Positions 10,067 through 18,163 of a DNA stretch of 29,576 nt are shown in pieces; position 1 is the stretch's first letter, and each line of letters begins with the position of its first letter. The stretch is from the NCBI GenBank assembly GCA_003445795.1, contig DMCN01000002.1, forward strand, positions 7,609-37,184, given 5' to 3'. The notes beneath the pieces were generated by a model. That model saw only the letters and a program-made list of their open reading frames with translations. It was not told the origin of the DNA and did no database searches. This DNA comes from Gallionellaceae bacterium (GTDB lineage Bacteria > Pseudomonadota > Gammaproteobacteria > Burkholderiales > Gallionellaceae). The position numbers were made by a program, and so were the translations under genes.

Positions 10067-11191
10067 TTACCGCGCCGGCGCGCGGAACCGCTCCAGCGCC
10101 GCATCGACCATGCCTTCCAGACTGCCGCTCTCGGCATATCGTCTGCGCAGGAAACTGGCATCGCTGCCCTCGTATATCACCGGATACAGATGCTCCAGTG
10201 CATCCTGGCTGCCGAGCGCTGCCGCATGCGGCTCAAGATGGCGCAGCGTGGTCAGAATGTCTTCACGCAGTGACAGAGTCTCGTGCGACTTCGGATGCAC
10301 CAGCGTCCCGTCCAGACCGAAGCGGCATGCCTGGAAACGGTTGTAGTTGTACACCAGATAATCGTCTTCCGCCGGTTCGGGTTCGTTGCGCTCCAGCAGA
10401 TAGCGGCACAGAGCCTGCAGATAGGCGGACAGCGCCGCCGCCCTCTCCACAGTCAGCGGCGTGTCGCACACGCGCAACTCGATGGTGCCGTATTCGGGCT
10501 TGGGGCGGATGTCCCAGTAGAAGTCCTTCATGCTCCCGACGATGCCGGTGTGTTCCATCTTGGCGAAATAGCCGCGTTCGAACTCCTCCCAGCGCAGCAG
10601 AAAAGGTGCGCGCCCGCTCAGCGGAAAAGCGAACACCGAATTCAGGCGCGCCGAGTTGAACAGCGTATCGACGCCCTGAAAATACGGCGACGATGCGGAC
10701 AGCGCGATGAAATGCGGGATGTAACGGTTGAGCGCATGCAGCAGGAACAATGCCTCGTCGCCCGAGCTGCAACCGATGTGGATGTGCTGACCGAACACGG
10801 TGAACTGCTTGATGAGGTAACCGTAGATCGCCGATACCTCGCGGAAACGCGGCTTGGCGAATATCTTGCGGTCCGCCCAGTGCTGGAACGGATGGGTGCC
10901 GCCGCCGCAGATGCCGACGTTGAGTGTGTCGCCCGCGCGCAACAGCCTGTCGCGTATGAGCTTCAACTGCGCCAGCATCCCCGTGTGGCTGGTATGCACA
11001 TCGGTATTGATCTCGATCATGCTCTCGGTCACCTCCGGCGTGACATTGCCGGGGAACTCCGCCCTGCGCAGAAGATGCAGCATGTCCGGACTGGCGGCGG
11101 TAAGGTCGAGATCGCTGAGATTGACGAGCTGGAGCTCCAGTTCGACACCCATGGTGAGCGATGCGGAGGATTTGAAAGGTTCCAGCGGCAT
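10067..11191 (-). CDS. ybdK: YbdK-type carboxylate-amine ligase (glutamate--cysteine ligase GCS2 family)
   Basis: This 374-residue cytoplasmic enzyme matches E. coli YbdK in length (372). It has MGVELELQLVN near residue 14 (acidic metal/substrate residues E17 and E19), TESMIEINTDVH, GGGTHPFQHW, FGQHIHIGCSSGDEAL, KDFYWDIRPKPEYGTIELRVCDTP and YNYNRFQACRFG. GCS2 proteins are ATP-dependent ligases; YbdK has weak gamma-glutamylcysteine-forming activity, and its physiological substrate is unsettled. An excellent Shine-Dalgarno (AGGAG, 7 bases before ATG) lies in the end of the upstream antiporter gene, whose stop is 2 bases before this start, so the two are co-transcribed. A GC-only hairpin CCGCGC/GCGCGG covers the last codons (10070-10085). 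Confidence 0.9.
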   Translation of the reverse strand: MPLEPFKSSASLTMGVELELQLVNLSDLDLTAASPDMLHLLRRAEFPGNVTPEVTESMIEINTDVHTSHTGMLAQLKLIRDRLLRAGDTLNVGICGGGTHPFQHWADRKIFAKPRFREVSAIYGYLIKQFTVFGQHIHIGCSSGDEALFLLHALNRYIPHFIALSASSPYFQGVDTLFNSARLNSVFAFPLSGRAPFLLRWEEFERGYFAKMEHTGIVGSMKDFYWDIRPKPEYGTIELRVCDTPLTVERAAALSAYLQALCRYLLERNEPEPAEDDYLVYNYNRFQACRFGLDGTLVHPKSHETLSLREDILTTLRHLEPHAAALGSQDALEHLYPVIYEGSDASFLRRRYAESGSLEGMVDAALERFRAPAR

Positions 11192-11193
11192 AC

Positions 11194-12375
11194 TCAGCTC
11201 CTGTCCGAATCGGGGACTTCTTTGGCCAGCACCAGCGCCCAATGGGTGACGATGGGGCCGACCACTTCCAATATCAGAGTGATGGCGGCCAGCGCGGTCA
11301 ATTCCTCGATCAGACCTATCCCCAGATGGCGGGTCTGTTCCAGCAACAGAATGACGAAAGCCGACAGAGGCGTGAGTGCCACCCCGGTCAGCACTCCCTT
11401 TCTCCAGGTGATGCCGCCGACATGCGAGAAAGCGGCGACCGCCAGCGTCTTCACCGCGAAGCGGACGATCACCAGCACCAGCGCGAGCCCTGCACCAGCC
11501 ATGACCATGGACCACTCCAGCGTGCTGGACATGAACACGAACAGCAACACGGTCAGCAGATTGCCCAGCGTGCCGAAGTTCTTTTCAGCCTGGCTCAGCG
11601 CGATGCGCCGGTGACGCGCGATCAGCCCGAACGCCAGCGTCGCCAGTACCGGGGAGAAATCGAGCGCATGGGTCAGCGCCACCAGCGCGATCACGGCGAT
11701 GGCGAAGACCACCGTTGCATCGCGCTCGCTGTTGTTGAGTCTGGACAGCAGGGCGGGAACGGCAATTCCGAAGAGACCGCCAAGCAAGGCGGAGAACATC
11801 AGGAAGACCAGGCTGTTCCACAGCGCGTGCAGGATGTCGCCGGTGGTATGGAACACCCACAAGCCCACCACGACCTTGAACGTGAAGACCGCCAGCACGC
11901 AGTTGAACGCTGACAGGTGCAGGATGCGCTCGGTGACCTGGCCCGAGCTGTGTTCTTCGTTCACAACGCGCAGTATGGCCGCCGGCGAGGTCGCCATGGC
12001 GAGTGAAGCCAGCAGCAGCGACGGGATGATCTCGACGCCGAACGCCTGCGCGACATAGAACACGGCGATGAAGGTGAGCAACGCCTCGGTCAGGCTGGTG
12101 ACGCCCAGCCAGGGGTTGCTGCGCAGCCAGCGCAGATTGATGCGGTAACCCAGTTCGAACAGGATCAGACCGAAAGCGATGTTCGCCAGCAGCACGATGC
12201 TGTCCGAACTCGGCAACAGGCCGCTCTGCAGATTCGCCAGCACGAATCCCACCAGGCCGTAGATGCTGATGCGCGGCAGCCCCGTCCGGCGATGACCGAA
12301 TTCACCCGCGACCCAGGCAAGGATCAGCGCGAGCGGCCAGGCCAGATTCGGTGAAAGAAAGAAAGACTCGGACAT
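11194..12375 (-). CDS. Cation:proton antiporter (CPA family), no regulatory domain
   Basis: This 393-residue integral membrane protein has about 12 hydrophobic helices. Landmarks are FGLILFELGYRINLRWLRSNP, equivalent to the FExGLE/D region of Na+/H+ and K+/H+ exchangers, and ASLAMATSPAAILRVV, the helix with the conserved S/T-P/D element. It is distinct from the CPA2 protein at 2828-4039, with low visible similarity outside the fold, and like it lacks a cytoplasmic nucleotide-binding domain. It is followed after 2 bases by ybdK. AAAGGGA lies 10 bases upstream of the ATG. The ion transported is not known. Pairing with a gamma-glutamyl ligase-like enzyme recalls that Kef exchangers respond to glutathione, but here that is speculation. 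Confidence 0.85.
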   Translation of the reverse strand: MSESFFLSPNLAWPLALILAWVAGEFGHRRTGLPRISIYGLVGFVLANLQSGLLPSSDSIVLLANIAFGLILFELGYRINLRWLRSNPWLGVTSLTEALLTFIAVFYVAQAFGVEIIPSLLLASLAMATSPAAILRVVNEEHSSGQVTERILHLSAFNCVLAVFTFKVVVGLWVFHTTGDILHALWNSLVFLMFSALLGGLFGIAVPALLSRLNNSERDATVVFAIAVIALVALTHALDFSPVLATLAFGLIARHRRIALSQAEKNFGTLGNLLTVLLFVFMSSTLEWSMVMAGAGLALVLVIVRFAVKTLAVAAFSHVGGITWRKGVLTGVALTPLSAFVILLLEQTRHLGIGLIEELTALAAITLILEVVGPIVTHWALVLAKEVPDSDRS

Positions 12376-12861
12376 CGGGCAGTCCCTTTAATATTCTGTA
12401 GATGGTTTATGGATCGCCATGGACGCTACGGTCTTGCGATGCACGGAGGCGGTCTCGATATCCGGCGCGAAACGCCGGAAAAAACAGGGTGGACCGGCTG
12501 TCTGCTACAACACTCCCACCCCAAACTCTCTGTTTACTGCTCTGATCCCGCACGGCTCTGACGCGCGGTGCCCCATTTTCTTATGTGAATGCCCTCGGTG
12601 CAAGAAAAAATTCATACTGTTTCCGTTTCCATCGCCCCCATGGCTGCCATTCTGCACATATTGAAACTCGAATGTTGCAACTTCATGGCGACTGCACCTT
12701 TCGCCGTGGCTGCGGTAAAGGCCTGATCGGGTAACACTATAAATAAAAAAACCCCGCGCGGAAGGCGGGGCCTGAACGATACAGAACGGCGTATCAGAAC
12801 TTCATCACCAGACAGGCAAGGGCCGGACATGCAGTTGAAGTGATCTGGACGTTACCGCCAC
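12376..12861. other. 486-base intergenic region without a convincing gene
   Basis: No open frame here has a recognisable product or coding character. Visible elements are a perfect 7-bp hairpin TCCGGCG/CGCCGGA (12461-12467 and 12473-12479, loop CGAAA) about 90 bases upstream of the antiporter start, which could sit in its mRNA leader, and a minus-strand terminator at 12741-12770. Immediately after the small membrane gene, another frame encodes about 23 residues ending TACPALACLVMKF with a TGA at 12797-12799, possibly the tail of a lost gene. Base composition at 12500-12660 is less GC-rich than the flanks. Confidence 0.6.
12741..12770 (-). terminator. Rho-independent terminator
   Basis: Read on the minus strand, the stem is CCCCGC/GCGGGG (12752-12757 and 12765-12770) with a 7-base loop, followed by a run of seven T and further TATTT. 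It lies about 90 bases after the stop of the small membrane protein gene and ends minus-strand transcription before the antiporter/ybdK genes. Confidence 0.85.
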
Positions 12862-13218
12862 TCAGTCGGCCTTTTTCCCGAACTTGAAGGGATGCGCGTG
12901 CCGGCTCAGGATGAAGTCGGCGATGAGCTTGAGCCAGATGGTGACGCCCGCCATGGCACTCCATGTCGCGTAATCGTAGGAGGCTGTGAGTACCCCGAAG
13001 ATCACGGAAACCACCACCACGCCCGCCAGCAGGTTGATGGCCGCGGCATAGGGCGCATATTTTTTCGGCTCCTGCGGCGGTAGGCCGCGCTTGAGCGCCA
13101 CTTCCGAGAAATCCCTTTTCACCGCGATGCGCCAGGCACGACGCAGCCAGATGAAAGCCATGGGAAATAGTGAGATGAACAGAATCCAGGTGATCGCCAC
13201 GCTGATATCAAAAACCAT
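12862..13218 (-). CDS. Small integral membrane protein of unknown function
   Basis: I do not recognise a family for this 118-residue protein. It has three predicted transmembrane helices (about 5-25, 58-80 and 84-105), a basic cytoplasmic stretch after the first (LRRAWRIAVKRDF, 25-37), a proline/lysine loop GLPPQEPKKYAP and a basic tail HAHPFKFGKKAD. A Shine-Dalgarno GGAG sits 5 bases before the ATG, directly beyond the T-run of the terminator that ends the symporter operon, so translation signals are good but transcription must read through that terminator or start within it. It lies 66 bases after the symporter stop on the same strand, so an accessory role for the transporter is possible but unproven. 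Confidence 0.75.
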   Translation of the reverse strand: MVFDISVAITWILFISLFPMAFIWLRRAWRIAVKRDFSEVALKRGLPPQEPKKYAPYAAAINLLAGVVVVSVIFGVLTASYDYATWSAMAGVTIWLKLIADFILSRHAHPFKFGKKAD

Positions 13219-13230
13219 AGTCGCTCCAAG

Positions 13231-13257
13231 AAAAAACCCCGCCGGAACACGGCGGGG
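13231..13257 (-). terminator. Rho-independent terminator after the symporter gene
   Basis: On the minus strand, a perfect 7-bp stem CCCCGCC/GGCGGGG (13237-13243 and 13251-13257) with a 7-base loop is followed by six T (13231-13236). It begins 27 bases after the symporter stop. Only 3 bases separate its T-run from the GGAG ribosome site of the next gene, so partial readthrough or attenuation is likely. Confidence 0.88.
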
Positions 13258-13284
13258 TCAATGTTACAGCTAAATCAGACTGCT

Positions 13285-15093
13285 TTAAGCGTGACTGCCG
13301 TCCACCGCTTTGGCACCGCGCGGGGTACGGACTGCTTCCACCAGGTGCTGGATGTGCTCCGGCGGCTCTTTGGTGAACTTGTCCACCAGGAAAGCGACAC
13401 CGAAGTTGACCAGTGCACCAATCGCGCCGAACGCTTCCGGCGTGATGCCGAAGAACGGATTCGGGCCGCCGATCAGGTCCAGGAACTCGGTACCCTTGAT
13501 GAAGAAGATACCCTTGTGCGCGAACACGTAGAACAGAGTGATGAACAGACCGGACAACATACCGGCGATGGCACCTTCCTTGTTCATCTTCTTGCTGAAG
13601 ATACCCATCATGATGGCCGGGAACAGGGAGCTTGCCGCAATACCGAAGGCCAGAGCCACCGTTCCTGCCGCGAATCCCGGAGGATTCAGGCCGAGGTAAC
13701 CCGCAATCACGATAGAGACTGCCATGGCGATCTTGCCCGCCATCAGTTCACCCTTTTCGCTGATGTTCGGCTTGAACACGCCCTTCACCAGATCATGCGA
13801 GATGGCGGAAGAGATGGCCAGCAACAGACCGGCAGCGGTAGACAACGCGGCAGCCAGACCACCGGCAGCCACCAGGGCGATCACCCAGTTGGGCAGCAAG
13901 GCGATTTCCGGATTGGCCAGCACGATAATGTCGGCGTTCACCGTCAGCTCGTTGCCCTTCCAGCCTGCAGCTTCAGCCTTGGCGATAACGTCAGGATTCT
14001 TGGTCTTGTCGTTGTAGTACTGGATACGACCGTCGCCGTTCTTGTCTTCGAACTTCAGCAGACCGGTCTTCGCCCAACGATTCATCCAGTCGGGCTGTTT
14101 TGCAACTTCCAGACTGGAGTCAGCCGCGTACAGGTCACCGTTCGTTACCACAGCGGTGTTCACCGTGGACATCAGGTTGTACTTGGCCATACCCGCCACT
14201 GCCGGAGCCGTGGTGTAAAGGATGGCGATGAAGACCAGCGCCCAACCGGCGGAAGAACGCGCGGCGGCAACCGTCGGCACCGTGAAGAATCTCATGATGA
14301 CGTGCGGCAGACCGGCGGTACCGATCATCAGCGACATGGTGTAAACGAACATGTTCAGCGTGCTGCCGGCCGTCGTCGTCGTGTACTGGCCAAAGCCCAG
14401 TTCAACCACGATGGTGTCCAGCTTTTGCAGCAGGGAGATGTCCTGGCCCACCAGGTTGGAACCCAGACCCAGTTGCGGGATCGGATTGCCGGTCAGGTGC
14501 ATGGAGATGAAGACTGCCGGAACGGTGTAAGCGAAAATCAGCACGACGTACTGGGCAACCTGGGTGTAGGTGATGCCCTTCATGCCACCGAACACGGCGT
14601 ACATGAACACGATGGCCATGCCGACGTAGATACCGGTTTCGCTGGAAACGCCCAGGAAACGCGAGAACGCCACGCCGACGCCGGTCATCTGGCCGATCAC
14701 ATAGGTCAGCGAAGCCGTCAGCAGACAGACCACCGCCACCGTGGAAGCCGATTTCGAGTAGAAACGGTCGCCGATGAACTGCGGCACAGTGAACTTGCCG
14801 AACTTGCGCAAGTACGGTGCCAGCAACAGGGCCAGCAGCACATAGCCGCCGGTCCAGCCCATCAGGAACAGGCCGCCGCCGTAGCCCATGTTGGAGATCA
14901 GGCCCGCCATGGAGATGAAGGACGCAGCCGACATCCAGTCCGCAGCAGTCGCCATACCGTTGATACGCGGGCCGACACCGCCGCCCGCCACGTAGAATTC
15001 GCTGGTGCTACCGGCACGCGCCCAGAAGGCGATGCCGATGTAGAGCGCAAAACTCGCACCCACCACCAGATAGATTGTTGTTTGCAGATCCAT
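13285..15093 (-). CDS. Sodium:solute (acetate-type) symporter
   Basis: This 602-residue inner-membrane transporter has about 13 helices. Sodium:solute symporter landmarks are FYVAGGGVGPRINGMATAADWMSAASF (33-59), GWTGGY (79-84) and FGGMKGITYTQVAQY (168-182), with ALVAAGGLAAALSTAAGLLLAISSAISHD (406-434) forming the sodium-site helix. It belongs to the ActP/VC_2705-like group that works with a DUF4212 subunit. A hydrophilic insert (about 305-395) carries DKNGDGRIQYYN (350-361), an EF-hand-like calcium loop. The DUF4212 gene lies 9 bases upstream and a GGGGA ribosome site precedes the ATG. The likely substrate is acetate or another short carboxylate. A strong terminator follows 27 bases after the stop. 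Confidence 0.92.
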   Translation of the reverse strand: MDLQTTIYLVVGASFALYIGIAFWARAGSTSEFYVAGGGVGPRINGMATAADWMSAASFISMAGLISNMGYGGGLFLMGWTGGYVLLALLLAPYLRKFGKFTVPQFIGDRFYSKSASTVAVVCLLTASLTYVIGQMTGVGVAFSRFLGVSSETGIYVGMAIVFMYAVFGGMKGITYTQVAQYVVLIFAYTVPAVFISMHLTGNPIPQLGLGSNLVGQDISLLQKLDTIVVELGFGQYTTTTAGSTLNMFVYTMSLMIGTAGLPHVIMRFFTVPTVAAARSSAGWALVFIAILYTTAPAVAGMAKYNLMSTVNTAVVTNGDLYAADSSLEVAKQPDWMNRWAKTGLLKFEDKNGDGRIQYYNDKTKNPDVIAKAEAAGWKGNELTVNADIIVLANPEIALLPNWVIALVAAGGLAAALSTAAGLLLAISSAISHDLVKGVFKPNISEKGELMAGKIAMAVSIVIAGYLGLNPPGFAAGTVALAFGIAASSLFPAIMMGIFSKKMNKEGAIAGMLSGLFITLFYVFAHKGIFFIKGTEFLDLIGGPNPFFGITPEAFGAIGALVNFGVAFLVDKFTKEPPEHIQHLVEAVRTPRGAKAVDGSHA

Positions 15094-15102
15094 TTCGTCC
15101 CC

Positions 15103-15357
15103 TTAGTCTTCGTGCACGTCAAATTTGCGATCGATCTCGCCCATCTTTTTTGCGTAGATGAAGATCAACGCCACAAAGATGTACATGGATCCCTGATGGG
15201 CGAACCAGAAGCCCAGCGGATAACCGCCAATGTGAATCTTGTTGAACAGGTCGACAAACAAGATACCTGCACCGAATGAGACCACGAACCAGACTACCAG
15301 GATCTTGGTCAGCAAACCCAACGTGGCCTTCCAATAGGCCTCGCCGCTTTTGTCCAT
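15103..15357 (-). CDS. DUF4212 small membrane subunit of the second symporter
   Basis: This 84-residue protein has two transmembrane helices (about 15-35 and 53-68), a GGYPLGFWFAHQGS loop and a charged tail KKMGEIDRKFDVHED, the same layout as the paralogue at 203-466. It is placed 9 bases before the symporter, as usual for this family, where it is thought to be a subunit or stabiliser of the transporter. The ribosome site AGGAG lies 6 bases before the ATG. The 176-base upstream gap holds a 14-base palindrome (15437-15450) that may be an operator. Confidence 0.9.
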   Translation of the reverse strand: MDKSGEAYWKATLGLLTKILVVWFVVSFGAGILFVDLFNKIHIGGYPLGFWFAHQGSMYIFVALIFIYAKKMGEIDRKFDVHED

Positions 15358-15436
15358 TGCATTCTCCTAAGTTACTAATAATTATTGATGAGATCAGATT
15401 GAAGGCTGCTGCCCGGCTTTGACTGCCGGACGGGGC

Positions 15437-15450
15437 AAGTGATATCACTT
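15437..15450. promoter_or_regulatory. 14-base perfect palindrome AAGTGATATCACTT
   Basis: A perfect 14-base inverted repeat without spacer lies about 80 bases upstream of the DUF4212/symporter operon. Its size and symmetry suit a small dimeric repressor or activator. No matching palindrome was seen upstream of the first DUF4212 gene, so the two operons are probably controlled differently. The cognate regulator is unknown. Confidence 0.4.
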
Positions 15451-15460
15451 CTTCAAAACA

Positions 15461-15486
15461 ATCGAACCCGCCGGGAGGGTCTCCCG
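15461..15486 (-). terminator. Possible weak terminator after the exonuclease gene
   Basis: On the minus strand, a perfect 6-bp stem CGGGAG/CTCCCG (15472-15477 and 15481-15486) with a 3-base loop is followed by a moderately T-rich stretch, with no clean T-run. It lies about 48 bases after the exonuclease stop and may end the trpC-DUF294-exonuclease transcript. Its small loop and poor tail make the call uncertain. Confidence 0.35.
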
Positions 15487-15533
15487 ACGCCCTTGGTATT
15501 ACCGGAGTCAAGGTTACTTGAAAGAGCTTACAT

Positions 15534-16241
15534 TCAGCTTACGCCGTTCACCCAGCGCTGTTCGCGCTCGAGATCGCGCAAACCGGAGAGGTCGGTGATG
15601 TCTTTCTTCTGGCGCGCCTTGGCTTGCGCGACCTGCAGGAGCTGGGCGGTCGCCAGCGCGTCGGCCAGCGCATGGTGCCTGGTCTCGATACGGATCTTGA
15701 ACAACCCGATCCAGCTATCGAGCACCCGGTGGCTGAACGCCAGCGGCGGGTACAGGGCAGGCATGACATATGCCAGATCCAGCCAGGGATGCTTGAGGGC
15801 ATGTCCCAGGTATTGCCGCACCGCACGGCGAATCATGGTCTCGTCGAAAGTGACGTGGAAGGCGACCAGTGGAGAATTGCCGACATATTCAAGGAAAGCC
15901 AGCAGCGCCTCGACCGGTTCCACCCCTTCGCGTTGCGCCGTGCCGGTGATCCCGTGCACCAGGATGTTCTCCTTGCGGCTGCTTTCGCGCTGCTGCATCA
16001 CCACATAGAAACTGTCGCCCAGCGCGATCTTGCCGTCGACCACCGCCACCGCGCCGATGGAGATCAGCGTGTCGGTCATCAGGTTCAGCCCGGTCGTCTC
16101 GACATCCACGACCACGCAGCGCGAGCGCTCGAAACGGCCCTTCATCCCGACTTCCGGCAGTGCGAGCCAGGCGGCCAGGCGTTCCGCCTGCACCGCGGTC
16201 AGGCGCGGTTTGGGCATGAACCAGCGTTGCAGCATGTTCAT
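15534..16241 (-). CDS. DEDDh-type 3'-5' exonuclease (DnaQ-like)
   Basis: This 235-residue cytoplasmic protein has the DEDDh exonuclease fold. Motif ExoI is DVETTGL (D46, E48), ExoII is VAFHVTFDETMI, and ExoIII is HHALADALATAQLL with its histidine and aspartate, so all four acidic residues and the histidine appear intact. It likely removes nucleotides from 3' ends of DNA or RNA; whether it is a polymerase proofreading subunit is unclear, as no polymerase gene is nearby. The ATG overlaps the stop of the upstream DUF294 gene by 1 base (TGATG), a translational coupling that recurs in this neighbourhood in proteobacteria. A TTG one codon earlier is less likely. Confidence 0.9.
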   Translation of the reverse strand: MNMLQRWFMPKPRLTAVQAERLAAWLALPEVGMKGRFERSRCVVVDVETTGLNLMTDTLISIGAVAVVDGKIALGDSFYVVMQQRESSRKENILVHGITGTAQREGVEPVEALLAFLEYVGNSPLVAFHVTFDETMIRRAVRQYLGHALKHPWLDLAYVMPALYPPLAFSHRVLDSWIGLFKIRIETRHHALADALATAQLLQVAQAKARQKKDITDLSGLRDLEREQRWVNGVS

Positions 16242-18142
16242 CAAAGCTGATACTCCAGCGCCAGCCGCGACTGCAGTTTGCGCGCCTGCCGGAAAGCCTC
16301 TTTCAGGATGCGCCGGTCCAGCTCGTTCAGCTTCTCCGGATCGATCAGGTTGTCGAGCGCATTGTCGCTCGCCCCCTGCTCGCTCACCTCATCGTGATGG
16401 CGCAGGCGCAGCACCTGGATGAACAGCAGCGCATCGATCCAGGCGTCGATCTCAGACTCGGGCAGTCTCATCTTCGCCGCACTCAGACGCAGGCGCTGGA
16501 TGGTGTTGGTCTGCGTCACGCTCGCCGCGAGGGCGAAGATGCGCGCCGCATCCACGAACGGCGTGATGCCGTTCATCTTGAGATCGAGCGTATTGCCCTT
16601 GCCCAGCACGAAGTCGCGCACCACACCCAGCGGCGGGCGGTTGCGCAGCGCGTTGCCCGCCATCATGTGCAGGAAACGGCTGTTGTCGGCAGCCACGCGC
16701 GCCAGCCAGCCGCGCAGGTCTTCGGCCAGATGTTCCGCGCCGTAGAGCGAACGGAAATCGAAGAAGATGGAGGCGTTGAGCAGGGACTCCGGCGAACCGC
16801 CACCGATCCAGCCGTTGAAGGTGCGCTTCCATTCTTCCAGCGACAGACACCACTTCGGGTTGCTCGCCATGATCTCGCCCTTGCACAAGGGAAAGCCGCA
16901 CAGATCCAGCGTCTCGTTGATGCGCCGCGCGACCGGCAGCAGCTTTTCGCGCACCTGGTCGGCCGTCATACCGGCGGGCACCACGAAGATGAGGGCGTTG
17001 TCCTGGTCGGTGTTCAGAGTCTGCTCGAAACGGCCTTCCGATCCCAGCGCCATCCAGCACAAACCGTCGTGCAACGGGGTGCCGGTCAGGCCGCTGGCCT
17101 TGCATTCGAGTTCCACCACGCGCGCGGTGAGCAGGTCGTTGAAGGCCGAGATGAACTGGGTCAGCTGCTCCGGCGCCACCCCTTGCGCCATCATGTTGTG
17201 CGCCATCTTGCGGATGTCGGTGGCACATTGCAGCAGCACCTGCGGCGTGTCCGCATGGCGGATGGCCGATCCGATCTGGCGCAGGCCGACGCGCTGCAGC
17301 GCGAACAGGTCTTTCTCCGACACCAGCCCGACCAGCTTCTCGTTCTCGACCACCAGCACATGGCGGAAACCGTGCTTGGCCATCATCAGCGCCGCCTCGT
17401 GCGCCATCGCCTGCGGCGGCAGATAGGACAGTTGCATGCTCATGATCTCCACGACCGGCTGGTCAAGGTCGATCTGCGGGATGGCGATGCGGTCGAGCAC
17501 ATCGTGCAGCGTCATGATGCCGAGCGGGCGGCCTTCCTCGTCGGCCGCCACCATGGAACCGATGCGCTGGTCGCGCATCACCTCCAGCGCCTGGCGCACG
17601 GTGGTGTCAGGCGAGCAGGTCACCGGCGCGCGACGGATAATGGTCGACAGCGGGCTGGCCAGCGACTGCTGTTCGACGCTTGACTGGCTGTATTGCGCCT
17701 GGATGACCTGCTTGGAATGCTCCAGCAGGTTGGCGATACGGCGCGTGCAGAAATCGCGGAACGCGGCGCTCAGACCGATCAGTTGGCGAAAATCGTCCGC
17801 CGGCAGTTCGTAGCAGAAGATATCGCTGCCCGCGCGATAGACACTCGCCACCGGACGGTTGGCCAACAAGGCCCCGAGCGGAAAGCATTCGCCTTCCATC
17901 AGCTCCAGCCAGGTGTCGGTGTCCGAAGCCTTGGCCACACTCTGCTCACCGTTCACCACGCCCTGCTTGATGACGAGGAAGCGATCCACCGCGCCCTGCT
18001 CCGGCGTGACGATCACTTCGCCCTCGGCGTAATAACCGATATTCATGCGCTCCAGCATCCACAGCACATGCGGCAGTTCCATGCGGTCGAACGGGGCGTG
18101 TTTGGTGATAAAAGCAAGTTCCGACGGGTGAATGGCACTCAT
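16241..18142 (-). CDS. cNMP-binding/CBS-pair/DUF294 nucleotidyltransferase
   Basis: This 633-residue soluble protein has a cyclic-nucleotide-binding-like domain (about 20-135), two CBS domains (about 165-285) with GIMTLHDVLDRI and GLVSEKDLFALQ, and a GlnD-like putative nucleotidyltransferase domain (about 310-450). The last has ALGSEGRFEQTLNTDQDNAL, in which GS (367-368), D379 and D381 match the catalytic pattern. A helical DUF294 C-terminal domain (about 480-633) follows. By analogy it may transfer a nucleotide to a protein target in response to small molecules sensed by the cNMP and CBS domains; no target is proven. The gene commonly sits next to DUF4212/symporter genes, as here. The ribosome site AGGAG is 7 bases before the ATG, and trpC ends 21 bases upstream, so it probably shares that transcript. 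Confidence 0.9.
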   Translation of the reverse strand: MSAIHPSELAFITKHAPFDRMELPHVLWMLERMNIGYYAEGEVIVTPEQGAVDRFLVIKQGVVNGEQSVAKASDTDTWLELMEGECFPLGALLANRPVASVYRAGSDIFCYELPADDFRQLIGLSAAFRDFCTRRIANLLEHSKQVIQAQYSQSSVEQQSLASPLSTIIRRAPVTCSPDTTVRQALEVMRDQRIGSMVAADEEGRPLGIMTLHDVLDRIAIPQIDLDQPVVEIMSMQLSYLPPQAMAHEAALMMAKHGFRHVLVVENEKLVGLVSEKDLFALQRVGLRQIGSAIRHADTPQVLLQCATDIRKMAHNMMAQGVAPEQLTQFISAFNDLLTARVVELECKASGLTGTPLHDGLCWMALGSEGRFEQTLNTDQDNALIFVVPAGMTADQVREKLLPVARRINETLDLCGFPLCKGEIMASNPKWCLSLEEWKRTFNGWIGGGSPESLLNASIFFDFRSLYGAEHLAEDLRGWLARVAADNSRFLHMMAGNALRNRPPLGVVRDFVLGKGNTLDLKMNGITPFVDAARIFALAASVTQTNTIQRLRLSAAKMRLPESEIDAWIDALLFIQVLRLRHHDEVSEQGASDNALDNLIDPEKLNELDRRILKEAFRQARKLQSRLALEYQL

Positions 18143-18163
18143 ATTGACTCCTGTACGCCGCGC

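Noticed and set aside
10070..10085. GC-only hairpin at the end of ybdK considered as a terminator
   Set aside because: No T-run follows on the minus strand, and it lies within the last codons, so coding bias could explain it.
12461..12479. Perfect hairpin TCCGGCG/CGCCGGA considered as a terminator
   Set aside because: The A/T run lies on the wrong side for minus-strand termination, and no plus-strand gene precedes it; at most it is a leader hairpin.
13261..15279. A 672-codon open frame on the plus strand opposite the second symporter pair
   Set aside because: It is antisense to a clearly recognised transporter and its subunit. The His/Gln/Arg-rich, low-complexity translation is typical of the mirror of a GC-rich gene.
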